A stretch of DNA of 6,683 bases from Acidobacteria bacterium 37-71-11 (GTDB lineage: Bacteria > Acidobacteriota > Thermoanaerobaculia > Thermoanaerobaculales > Thermoanaerobaculaceae), in contig NCBR01000139.1 in assembly GCA_002279285.1 (NCBI GenBank), positions 1 through 6,683 on the forward strand, read 5' to 3'. The notes under the pieces are model-generated. The model did not search any database. It worked only from the letters and a program-made list of their open reading frames with translations, and had not been told where the DNA came from. Below are positions 1 to 5,327 of the stretch, in pieces; within the stretch, counting starts at the first letter, position 1; each line of letters begins with the position of its first letter. Both the position numbers and the translations under genes were made by a program.

Positions 1-366
1 CGCGGCGCCCACGCTGGCGCCCACGGGCGCGAGTTCCGGAATGCCAATGAGCCCCATCACGCTCTCGGGGTCCATCGCCCGCACCACCGTCCGCCCCCCT
101 TCGACCGACACGGTCACGTTGCACGGGAGCAAGACGCCGACCTGAGGTGCCGCAGCGAGCGCCCGGTGGGCCGACGCCGGGTGGCAGGCGCCCAAGATGA
201 GGTACGGCTCACCCTCGATGCCGAGCTTGGCCTTCATCGTGGCCTGCACGTCGATCTCGGTGAGCGCACCAAACCCCTCGGCAGCCAGCGCCTGCCGCAC
301 CTGCGCGACGGCCTCGGCAAAATTCAACGGCGACACGGCTTCGAATGCGACGTTCGTCCTTTTCAC
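1..366 (-). CDS. DUF302 family protein, C-terminus beyond the window edge
   Basis: The 122 residues visible carry the DUF302 pattern: an N-terminal segment FAEAVAQVRQALAAEGFG (residues 16-33), the TEIDVQATMKAKLG stretch (36-49), the core LGACHP (58-63) and the strand LLPCNVTV (79-86). Cys61, His62 and Cys82 are candidate ligand or redox residues. DUF302 proteins are small, about 125-130 residues, and biochemically uncharacterised, so only a few C-terminal residues should be missing. I chose the GTG at 366-364 because a strong GGAGGAA ribosome-binding site (377-371) sits 4 nt upstream. An ATG at 370-368 is out of frame and closes at once. The gene is the last visible member of the small-gene cluster behind arsR, 51 nt after fmdB. 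DUF302 proteins often sit near sulfur and metal-resistance genes, but I assign no reaction. The family assignment is confident; the function is not known. Confidence 0.85.
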   Translation of the reverse strand, partial: MKRTNVAFEAVSPLNFAEAVAQVRQALAAEGFGALTEIDVQATMKAKLGIEGEPYLILGACHPASAHRALAAAPQVGVLLPCNVTVSVEGGRTVVRAMDPESVMGLIGIPELAPVGASVGAA

Positions 367-387
367 GGCATTCCTCCGAACACGGCG

Positions 388-407
388 ACGGGCTCGACCG
401 AGCCCGC
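388..407 (-). promoter_or_regulatory. Intergenic mRNA hairpin with GGUC loop after the fmdB stop
   Basis: On the minus strand GGGCTC (405-400), loop GGTC (399-396) and GAGCCC (395-390) form a perfect 6-bp stem, extended by one C-G pair and one G-U pair. No T-run follows, so it is not a standard intrinsic terminator. It could be a processing or stability element between fmdB and the DUF302 gene. It lies 18 nt after the fmdB TGA (420-418), the spacing expected of a bacterial SECIS, but a second in-frame TGA follows at 411-409, so a role there is doubtful. Confidence 0.4.
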
Positions 408-417
408 GTCACGACGC

Positions 418-642
418 TCAGGAGAAGCCCCCTGACCCGCACGATGACGCGCTCGAGGCCCCGCACGGCAGCGAACCCGAGCCCGCGGCGCCCGCCATCG
501 CGCTCGCGAACGTGGAGTACTGCTTGGCAACCTCGCGTCCCCCGCACTTCGGGCACGTGGCCTCCGACGCGCCCGCCCCGACGCGCTGCAGCACCTCGAA
601 CCGCGTCCCGCACCCTTGGCAAACGTACTCGTACAACGGCAT
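418..642 (-). CDS. FmdB-type zinc-ribbon protein
   Basis: This 74-aa protein begins MPLYEYVCQGCG, the hallmark start of the FmdB/CxxC_CxxC_SSSS putative regulatory family. The zinc ribbon uses Cys8, Cys11, Cys30 and Cys33, with about 18 residues between the two CxxC knuckles, as usual for the family. The tail after residue 45 is rich in Gly, Ser and Ala and holds Cys60 and Cys68, also typical of the short forms. The ATG at 642-640 is chosen over upstream in-frame starts because it has a GGAGGG site (653-648) at good spacing and because homologues start at MPxYEY. Only 2 nt separate it from the preceding zinc-ribbon gene, so the two are almost certainly co-translated. The family is thought to act in regulation of C1 or amide metabolism in some bacteria, but many copies, like this one, lie elsewhere and have no known role. 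The assignment to the family is secure; the function is not. Confidence 0.92.
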   Translation of the reverse strand: MPLYEYVCQGCGTRFEVLQRVGAGASEATCPKCGGREVAKQYSTFASAMAGAAGSGSLPCGASSASSCGSGGFS

Positions 643-644
643 CG

Positions 645-839
645 TCACCCTCCACAACTGGTCCAGAGAGAGTCCCAGATGTTGCTGGGTACACCCTCCG
701 GAAAGACCTGGTCGGTCGAGTAGATCGCCCCACAGCTCTGGCACCGCCAGAGCAGCGACCCTCAGGTCGGCACCGGCAGGAGCGGTTTGCCGCACGCGCG
801 GCACAGCGCCGCCGGCGCCTTGTCGTCGGCCTGTTCCAT
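645..839 (-). CDS. Small double-CxxC zinc-ribbon protein with in-frame TGA (candidate selenoprotein)
   Basis: One frame from ATG (839-837) to TGA (647-645) encodes 64 codons before the final stop, with a single internal TGA at codon 26 (764-762). Before it lies Cys13-x-x-Cys16-Gly; after it lies LLWRCQSCGAIY with Cys33-x-x-Cys36-Gly, then VFPEGVPSNIWDSLW and a final Cys62. The two knuckles, 16 residues apart, make one zinc-ribbon domain, so the coding frame plainly continues past the TGA. The start has a GGAGAAG site (848-842). The stop is 2 nt from the fmdB start. A perfect hairpin with a GGT loop begins 8 nt after the TGA (see separate entry), as expected for selenocysteine insertion. Alternatives are a nonsense mutation from CGA, GGA or TGG, or a sequencing error. 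No internal start serves the second half, so if TGA means stop, the gene is broken. I do not recognise a named family. It would be missed or called a pseudogene by standard gene finders. Confidence 0.65.
735..753 (-). promoter_or_regulatory. Candidate bacterial SECIS hairpin in the zinc-ribbon gene
   Basis: On the minus strand GCTCTGGC (753-746), loop GGT (745-743) and GCCAGAGC (742-735) form a perfect 8-bp Watson-Crick stem. A U-U mismatch and four further pairs, two of them wobbles, can extend it to 758-730. The loop starts 16 nt after the TGA at 764-762. Bacterial SECIS elements, as I recall the published consensus, have an apical loop of 3-14 nt with a G in the first two positions, 16-37 nt after the UGA; E. 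coli fdhF has GGU 18 nt after it. The hairpin fits. It also encodes the Leu-Trp-Arg-Cys stretch, so coding constraint and chance must be excluded. Confidence 0.5.
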
Positions 840-850
840 CGCTTCTCCAA

Positions 851-1069
851 TCACGGTTTCGACTCTCCCTCGCCGGCAGGGTCCGTTTCGGTTGCCTCCG
901 GCTGCGCCGGTCCGGAGGGACCGCATGCGATGCCTTTGGGCGAGGGCCTACCCGAGCCGCCGGCCGGGTTGGGCACCGCTCAGGTGGGCACCCCGAGCCT
1001 CGGCAGCACCACCCACTGAATGACCAGCCAGGCCGCCAGGACTCCGAGCAGGACGAGGGTGTCGCTCAC
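851..1069 (-). CDS. One-helix membrane peptide with in-frame TGA (candidate selenoprotein)
   Basis: GTG at 1069-1067 follows an AGAGGTGA ribosome-binding site (1082-1075) by 5 nt. The first 29 codons encode a single membrane helix (about residues 4-22, LVLLGVLAAWLVIQWVVL) and then PRLGVPT, followed by TGA at 982-980. If TGA is stop, this is a complete 29-residue peptide. If it is read as selenocysteine 30, the frame continues with 42 more residues, a Pro/Gly-rich tail with Cys49 and an acidic end, to TGA at 853-851, only 11 nt before the next ATG. Evidence for reading through: a bulged 8-bp hairpin with a GGC loop 18 nt after the TGA, the otherwise unusual 140-nt gap, and the parallel case next door. 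Evidence against: the tail is low in complexity, and about one in three random frames of this GC content would stay open this long. Arg25 after the helix suggests the C-terminus faces the cytoplasm. I do not recognise a characterised family. Confidence 0.6.
950..969 (-). promoter_or_regulatory. Candidate bacterial SECIS hairpin in the membrane-peptide gene
   Basis: On the minus strand ACCCG (969-965) plus GCC (964-962) pair with GGC (958-956) and CGGGT (954-950), leaving U955 bulged and GGC (961-959) as the loop. The loop starts 18 nt after the TGA at 982-980, the same spacing as in E. coli fdhF, and begins with GG. A bulged U is also a feature of the fdhF element, though there it lies on the 5' side and here on the 3' side. 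GC-rich sequence forms hairpins readily, so the match in geometry is suggestive, not proof. Confidence 0.45.
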
Positions 1070-1074
1070 GCCCC

Positions 1075-1428
1075 TCACCTCTGTCCCGCGAGCATCGCCG
1101 CCCGGCCCTGCTCGATCTCGCGCTTCTCGGCGTTCACCTGTCGCTCGAGCGAGTCGCACACCGTGGCGCAGATCGCGAAGACCGTCGGGTCCTCGATCCG
1201 GTAGAACATGTTGACGCCCTCGCGGCGACACTCGACCAGACCGACCCGGCGCAGCACCGAAAGGTGTTTCGACACGTTGGCCTGACTCCCGCCGACGATG
1301 CCGAGAATATCGGTGACACAACGCTCCCCGTCTTGCAGCACGTGCAAGATCCGCAGCCTCATCGGATCGGCCATCGCCTTGAGTCGGTCCGCAATCCTCT
1401 CAAGGAGTTGTTCCGATTCTGTTTGCAC
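1075..1428 (-). CDS. ArsR-family winged-helix repressor
   Basis: A 117-aa protein, the usual ArsR/SmtB length. Residues 8-33 form the first helices, including KAMADPMRLRILHVLQDGE, a strong family signature. The recognition helix region is SQANVSKHLSVLRRVGLV (48-65), followed by the wing RREGVNMFYRI (68-78). Cysteines are at 37, 67, 87 and 91. Cys37 lies where ArsR proteins carry the ELCVCDL metalloid site, but the second Cys is Thr39 here. Cys87-x3-Cys91 lies in the last helix, so sensing may use Cys37 with one of these, as in thiol-redox or persulfide-sensing members, or a metal(loid). The inducer cannot be read from sequence. I chose GTG 1428-1426 over a longer frame because GGGAGGG (1438-1432) lies just upstream and the extra N-terminal residues would run across the promoter. 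It is preceded by its own promoter and operator and followed 5 nt later by the membrane-peptide gene, so it probably represses itself and the small genes behind it. Confidence 0.93.
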   Translation of the reverse strand: MQTESEQLLERIADRLKAMADPMRLRILHVLQDGERCVTDILGIVGGSQANVSKHLSVLRRVGLVECRREGVNMFYRIEDPTVFAICATVCDSLERQVNAEKREIEQGRAAMLAGQR

Positions 1429-1445
1429 GAGCCCTCCCAGCTGCA

Positions 1446-1474
1446 AGTATAACCACGATGGAATATACGAGCAA
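1446..1474 (-). promoter_or_regulatory. Sigma70-like promoter of arsR and downstream genes
   Basis: On the minus strand TTGCTC (1474-1469) and TATACT (1451-1446) are separated by exactly 17 nt. The stretch is clearly richer in A and T than its surroundings. Transcription would start near 1441-1438, leaving a very short leader with the arsR ribosome-binding site at 1438-1432. It lies in the only large spacer between the efflux genes and arsR. Confidence 0.7.
1447..1468 (-). promoter_or_regulatory. Inverted-repeat operator, probable ArsR autoregulatory site
   Basis: Arms GTATA (1468-1464) and TATAC (1451-1447) form a 5-bp perfect dyad with a 12-nt centre that contains a second small dyad, CCA-TCG-TGG, one base off centre. 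The repeat fills the promoter spacer and covers most of the -10 box, so a bound repressor would block RNA polymerase. Its length and AT-rich arms suit ArsR-family operators. Binding by the adjacent ArsR is inferred from position. Confidence 0.55.
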
Positions 1475-1483
1475 GCGGGGGGT

Positions 1484-1505
1484 GAGGCCGCAGCGGCGTG
1501 GCCTC
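1484..1505 (-). other. Hairpin after the PII-like gene
   Basis: GAGGCC (1505-1500) and GGCCTC (1489-1484) on the minus strand form a perfect 6-bp stem around a 10-nt loop, about 10 nt after the PII-like stop codon. No T-run follows, so I do not call an intrinsic terminator. It may mark the end of the efflux transcript or stabilise its 3' end. Read-through into arsR is equally possible. Confidence 0.35.
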
Positions 1506-1514
1506 GCGCGCGAC

Positions 1515-1799
1515 TCACAGCACGCCCTCGACGCCCCAGACGATCGCCTTGAGCTTCTCGCCGCAGTCCTCGCAGTGAGCCTTGAGGTCGCTCACGAGCG
1601 CGTCCACGGCGGCCGCTTCGACCACCGTGAAGATCACGGCGGAGGTCTTGGGGAACGCGCGCGAGCCGAGCCGCGGTCCGGTGGTACCGACCCCGACCGC
1701 ATGCGGGATCTCGGTGTACCCCACCACGCCGGCGCGGTTGAGGAAAATCTCGAGCTCCTCTTTCCTGGCCTCGTCCACGATCAGCATCAGGAGCTTCAT
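1515..1799 (-). CDS. PII-like (GlnB/CutA-fold) protein
   Basis: A 94-aa protein starting MKLLMLIVDE with a beta-alpha-beta pattern like PII and PII-like proteins: strand 1-8, helix 11-23 (EELEIFLNRAG), a loop region IPHAVGVGTTGPRLGSRAF (31-49) where PII has its T-loop, strand AVIFTVVE (54-61), helix 63-74, and a final strand KAIVWGVEGVL. It lacks the uridylylated PII T-loop tyrosine context and is shorter than GlnB (112 aa), so ammonium sensing should not be assumed. Cys76-x-x-Cys79 (HCEDCG) near the end could bind a metal or cycle as a disulfide. The ATG lies 4 nt after the DUF2892 stop, with GAGGAG overlapping the end of that gene, so the two are translationally coupled. PII-like proteins encoded beside transporters generally modulate them; a role in tuning the adjacent RND pump is an inference. 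Automatic annotation would likely say P-II family nitrogen regulator. Confidence 0.8.
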   Translation of the reverse strand: MKLLMLIVDEARKEELEIFLNRAGVVGYTEIPHAVGVGTTGPRLGSRAFPKTSAVIFTVVEAAAVDALVSDLKAHCEDCGEKLKAIVWGVEGVL

Positions 1800-1803
1800 C
1801 GCC

Positions 1804-1992
1804 CTACTCCTCGACGCCGAGCGCCCGCAGCAACGAGATCATCGGGCACCAGCCGGTGAACGCGGACTGCAGCAGGTTCGCGCCCACGAACGCGGCAAAC
1901 AGGTAGAAGCCCGGGTGCACCCAGTGCCCGAGGGCGACGGACGCCATCACGAACGTCCCGGCGATGGCGCGGAGCCATGCATCGATCTTCAT
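1804..1992 (-). CDS. DUF2892 (YgaP transmembrane-type) small membrane protein
   Basis: A 62-aa protein with an N-terminal MKIDAWLRAIAGTFVMASVALG, a short polar turn WVHPGF and a second hydrophobic segment YLFAAFVGANLLQSAFTG, ending GWCPMISLLRALG. This two-helix layout and the GWCPM...LLRxLG tail are typical of the DUF2892 domain, which is the membrane part of rhodanese YgaP and also occurs alone, as here. Cys49 in the tail is conserved in the family and may meet sulfane sulfur donors, though no rhodanese is in the window. The start is fixed by an excellent GGGAGG site (2004-1999) 6 nt upstream. It lies 14 nt after the RND stop and 4 nt before the PII-like gene, as part of the efflux operon. 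Its role is unknown; as a membrane partner it might assist the pump or handle thiol/persulfide chemistry. Confidence 0.88.
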   Translation of the reverse strand: MKIDAWLRAIAGTFVMASVALGHWVHPGFYLFAAFVGANLLQSAFTGWCPMISLLRALGVEE

Positions 1993-2006
1993 CTCGAACC
2001 TCCCTT

Positions 2007-5000
2007 TCACTTCGCGTCCTCGTCGACGGCCACCACCTTCTCGACGCCGGCGGCCTTGACGTACATGTAGTAGAGCATCGGGATCACCACCAACGTCAGG
2101 GCGGTGGAGACCACGACGCCGGAGATCAACGCCACCGCGAGTCCCTGGAAGATCGGGTCGAACAGGATCACGAACCCGCCCACGACCAACGCCGCCGCCG
2201 TGAGCACGATCGGCCGGAACCGCACCGCCCCAGCCTTGATCACGGCGCTCTCGAGCCTCTCGCCCGCCTGCAGCTCGAGGTTGATGAAGTCGACGAGCAG
2301 GATCGAGTTGCGCACGATGATGCCGGCGAGCGCGATGAACCCGATCATCGAGGTGGCCGTAAAGAACACCCCGAAGAGCCCGTGCGCCGGCAGGATCCCG
2401 ATCAGAGTCAGCGGGATCGGCGCCATGATGATCAGCGGTGTGACGAACGAGCGGAACCAGCCGACCACCAGCAGGTAGATCAGCACCAGCACGGCGGCGA
2501 ATGCGATTCCCATGTCCCGGAACACCTCGTAGGTGATCTGCCACTCGCCGTCCCACTTGAGCGCGTACCGGGTCGTGTCCTCCGGCTGATGGGTCGAGAG
2601 CACCTCGATCGGCTTCCCGTCGGGGCTTCGCAGCGCGTCGATCCGCTTCGCCATCGCCAGGATGCCGTAGATCGGCGCTTCCTCCCCGCCTGCCATCTCG
2701 GCGATCACGTACGTGACCGGGGCGAGGTTCTTGTGGTAGATGAAGCGCTCCCGGCCGACCTCGCGGGCGGTGACCAACTCGCGCAGCGGCACCAACGCGC
2801 CCCCCGCGCCCTGGACGTTGACGCCGAGCAGGCCGTCGAGACTCGACCGCTGGGCCCGCTCGAGGCGCAGCACGATCGGGACCGGCTCACGGGCGTTGTC
2901 GTCGTGGAGGAGCCCGACATCGGCGCCGTGCAGCGCCACGCGCAGCGTGCGCACCACCGCTTCTGGGGTCACCCCCGAGCGCACCGCCTTCTCGCGGTCC
3001 ACCTCGATCTCCCACATCGGGGCCTGCTTCTGCACCAGCCAGTCGGTGTCCACGATGCCGGGCGTGTGCTCGAAGATCGCCCGCACCTGGCGCGCCAGCG
3101 CGACGCGGCGCTCGAGGTCGGGTCCGTACACCTCCGCCACCATGGTCGAGAGCACCGGCGGGCCCGGCGGCACCTCGGTGATCTTCACGTTGGCGCCGGT
3201 CCGCTTCCCGATCGGCGCCAGCAGCGCGCGCACCTTCTCGGCGATCGCGTGGCTGGCCCGGCTGCGCTCGCCCTTCGGCACCAGGTTGACCTGCAGGTCG
3301 GCCACGAGCGGACCCGACCGCATGAAGTAGTGCCGCACCAGACCGTTGAAGTTGAACGGTGCGGACGTACCGACGTACACCTCCACGTCGGTCACCTCGG
3401 GGAGCTGGCGGACTTTGCTGGCCAGCTCGCGGGCGATGCCGTTCGTCGTCTCGAGCGTCGTCCCCTCTGGCATGTCCACCATCACCTGCAGCTCGCTCTT
3501 GTTGTCGTACGGCAGCATCTTCACCGTCACGACGCCGACGGCGACCAGCGACGCCGACGCGACCAAGAGCACGACCACCCCGCCGAGCAGCGCCCACCGC
3601 CGCCACGCCTTCTCGAGCAAGGGCGTCATCAACCGGGCGTAGAACCGGTGCAGGGTGCCTTCCTCCCGCGTCTCCTCGTAGGGCTTCGTGCCGGCGTGGG
3701 CGTGTTCCTCGGCGAACTTCCGGAACAGGCGGTAGGTAAGCCACGGCGACACGACGAACGCCACCAGGAGCGAGAACAGCATCGCCGCCGAGGCGTTGAT
3801 CGGGATCGGCCGCATGTACGGTCCCATCAGCCCGGAGACGAACGCCAGCGGGAGGAGCGCCGCGACCACGGTGAACGTCGCCAGGATCGTCGGGTTGCCG
3901 ACCTCGTCGGTGGCGACGACGGTCGCCAGGCGCGGGTTGGCCCAGCCGAGCTCGTAGTGGCGGTGGATGTTCTCGACCACCACGATGGCGTCGTCCACCA
4001 GGATGCCGATGGCGAAGATCAGCGCGAACAGCGTGACCCGGTTAAGGGTGTAGCCGAAGAGGTACGACGAGGCGAGCGTCAGCGCGAGGGTGGTGGGCAC
4101 GGCCACCGCCACCACCAGCGCCTCGCGCCGGCCGAGAGCGAACGCCATCAGCAGCACCACCGCGAGCGTCGCAATCCCCATGTGCTCGATCAGCTCGGTG
4201 GCCTTTTCGTTGGCGGTGTAGCCGTAGTCGCGCGTTTTGGTGACGTGGATGTCGCCCGGGATCACCGGCCCCGAGAGCTTGGCGACGCGGGCGTCGAGAT
4301 CGTGCACCAGCTCGACCGCGTTGGTCCCCGGCTTCTTCGCCACCGCCACCGTCACCGCCGGAACGTCGAGCCCTGCGGGCAACCCCTTGCTTGCGCCGGC
4401 GGCGCCGGCGTCGATCCAGACGTACTGCGACGGCTCCTCGGCGCCGTCGCGGATCGTCGCCACGTCGCGCAGGTAGACCGGGTTGCCGCCGTACACCCCG
4501 ATCACGGCCCGGCCGATCTCGTCGGCGGAGCGGAACAGCGACCCGACCTCGACCGGCAGCTCGGCGTTGGCCTCGGAGAAGCTGCCGGCGGGCAGCTTCC
4601 AGTTCAGCCCGGCGAGTGCCTGGTACGCCTGCAGCAACGACACGTGGTAGCTCGCCAGGCGCTCGCGGTCGAACGACGCGAGCACCACTCGGTGGCGGCC
4701 GCCGAGGACCGTCACCTGTGCCACCCGCGGGTGGCGCGTGAGCTCCACCTTGAGTTCGTCGGCGACGCGGCGCAGCTCGATCGGCGACGCCTCTTTCGAC
4801 CACAGCGTATAGGCGAGCACCGGGACGTCGTCGATTGAGCGCGGCACCACCACCGGCGGGAGCGCGCCCGGCGGCAGGTTCGGCGCCTGCTCCGCGAGCT
4901 TGGTGTGCACCCGCACGACCGCCTGGTCCGGGTCGCTCCCTACCAGGAAGCGGACGATGATGATTCCGCCCGAGGGTTGTGTCGTCGAGTAGACGTACTC

Positions 5001-5327
5001 GACGTTCGGGATCTCCGCGATCACCTTCTCGAGCGGCGTCGTCAACCGCCGCTCGACCTCCTGCGCGGACGCGCCGGGCATCGCCAGCATGACGTCCACC
5101 ATCGGCACCTTGATCTGGGGCTCCTCCTCGCGCGGCGTGACCATCACCGCGAACGTGCCGAGCAGCAGCGAGAACACGACGAGCAGCGGCGTGAGCTTCG
5201 AGTCGAGGAACGTCCGCGCGATGCGGCCGGCTCCGCCCAGCGGGCGGCGCGTCATCTTGAGGCGCAGCGCCTCTCGCCGAGCCTGGTCCGGTGAGATCCG
5301 GCCTTCGTGATCGGTGCGCTCGCTCAC
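2007..5327 (-). CDS. RND efflux transporter, inner-membrane permease subunit
   Basis: A 1106-aa AcrB-type permease that uses proton-motive force to export substrates from periplasm or membrane through the outer-membrane channel. A cytoplasmic extension of about 43 residues precedes TM1 (44-63). The first periplasmic porter/docking region spans about 65-380, TM2-TM6 lie at about 384-533, TM7 near 578-598, the second periplasmic region at about 600-938 and TM8-TM12 at about 939-1090. The proton-relay pair is visible as Asp445-Asp446 in GILVDDAIVVVEN of TM4. In TM10 the usual lysine is replaced by Arg1006 in IIVRNSILLVDF, a variant seen in other RND branches. The double Asp favours the drug/organic-substrate type over CusA-like metal exporters, but the substrate cannot be stated. 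The length is slightly above the family norm of about 1030-1050, partly from the N-terminal extension. GTG 5327 overlaps the adaptor stop by 4 nt (GTGA), with GGAGG upstream. Confidence 0.97.
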   Translation of the reverse strand: MSERTDHEGRISPDQARREALRLKMTRRPLGGAGRIARTFLDSKLTPLLVVFSLLLGTFAVMVTPREEEPQIKVPMVDVMLAMPGASAQEVERRLTTPLEKVIAEIPNVEYVYSTTQPSGGIIIVRFLVGSDPDQAVVRVHTKLAEQAPNLPPGALPPVVVPRSIDDVPVLAYTLWSKEASPIELRRVADELKVELTRHPRVAQVTVLGGRHRVVLASFDRERLASYHVSLLQAYQALAGLNWKLPAGSFSEANAELPVEVGSLFRSADEIGRAVIGVYGGNPVYLRDVATIRDGAEEPSQYVWIDAGAAGASKGLPAGLDVPAVTVAVAKKPGTNAVELVHDLDARVAKLSGPVIPGDIHVTKTRDYGYTANEKATELIEHMGIATLAVVLLMAFALGRREALVVAVAVPTTLALTLASSYLFGYTLNRVTLFALIFAIGILVDDAIVVVENIHRHYELGWANPRLATVVATDEVGNPTILATFTVVAALLPLAFVSGLMGPYMRPIPINASAAMLFSLLVAFVVSPWLTYRLFRKFAEEHAHAGTKPYEETREEGTLHRFYARLMTPLLEKAWRRWALLGGVVVLLVASASLVAVGVVTVKMLPYDNKSELQVMVDMPEGTTLETTNGIARELASKVRQLPEVTDVEVYVGTSAPFNFNGLVRHYFMRSGPLVADLQVNLVPKGERSRASHAIAEKVRALLAPIGKRTGANVKITEVPPGPPVLSTMVAEVYGPDLERRVALARQVRAIFEHTPGIVDTDWLVQKQAPMWEIEVDREKAVRSGVTPEAVVRTLRVALHGADVGLLHDDNAREPVPIVLRLERAQRSSLDGLLGVNVQGAGGALVPLRELVTAREVGRERFIYHKNLAPVTYVIAEMAGGEEAPIYGILAMAKRIDALRSPDGKPIEVLSTHQPEDTTRYALKWDGEWQITYEVFRDMGIAFAAVLVLIYLLVVGWFRSFVTPLIIMAPIPLTLIGILPAHGLFGVFFTATSMIGFIALAGIIVRNSILLVDFINLELQAGERLESAVIKAGAVRFRPIVLTAAALVVGGFVILFDPIFQGLAVALISGVVVSTALTLVVIPMLYYMYVKAAGVEKVVAVDEDAK

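Noticed and set aside
643..804. A longer fmdB reading starting near 804
   Set aside because: The added 54 residues lack any family match; the ATG at 642 has the family start MPLYEY and a good ribosome-binding site, and the extension overlaps the zinc-ribbon gene in another frame.
209..850. A 213-codon minus-strand frame across the zinc-ribbon, fmdB and DUF302 genes
   Set aside because: Arg-rich composition, no family motif, and it conflicts with three frames that have good start sites and recognisable domains.
1484..1505. Intrinsic terminator after the PII-like gene
   Set aside because: The stem is sound but no run of T follows on the transcript strand, so I list it only as a hairpin.
1429..1518. 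A longer ArsR reading from an upstream start near 1518
   Set aside because: It would place 30 extra residues over the promoter and operator; the GTG at 1428 has its own GGGAGGG site and yields the usual ArsR length.
1977..4838. A 953-codon open frame on the plus strand opposite the RND permease
   Set aside because: It is the mirror of a GC-rich coding strand: its product is dominated by His, Arg, Asp and Gln with no domain or membrane segment, and the minus-strand frame is a clear RND protein with the proper motifs.
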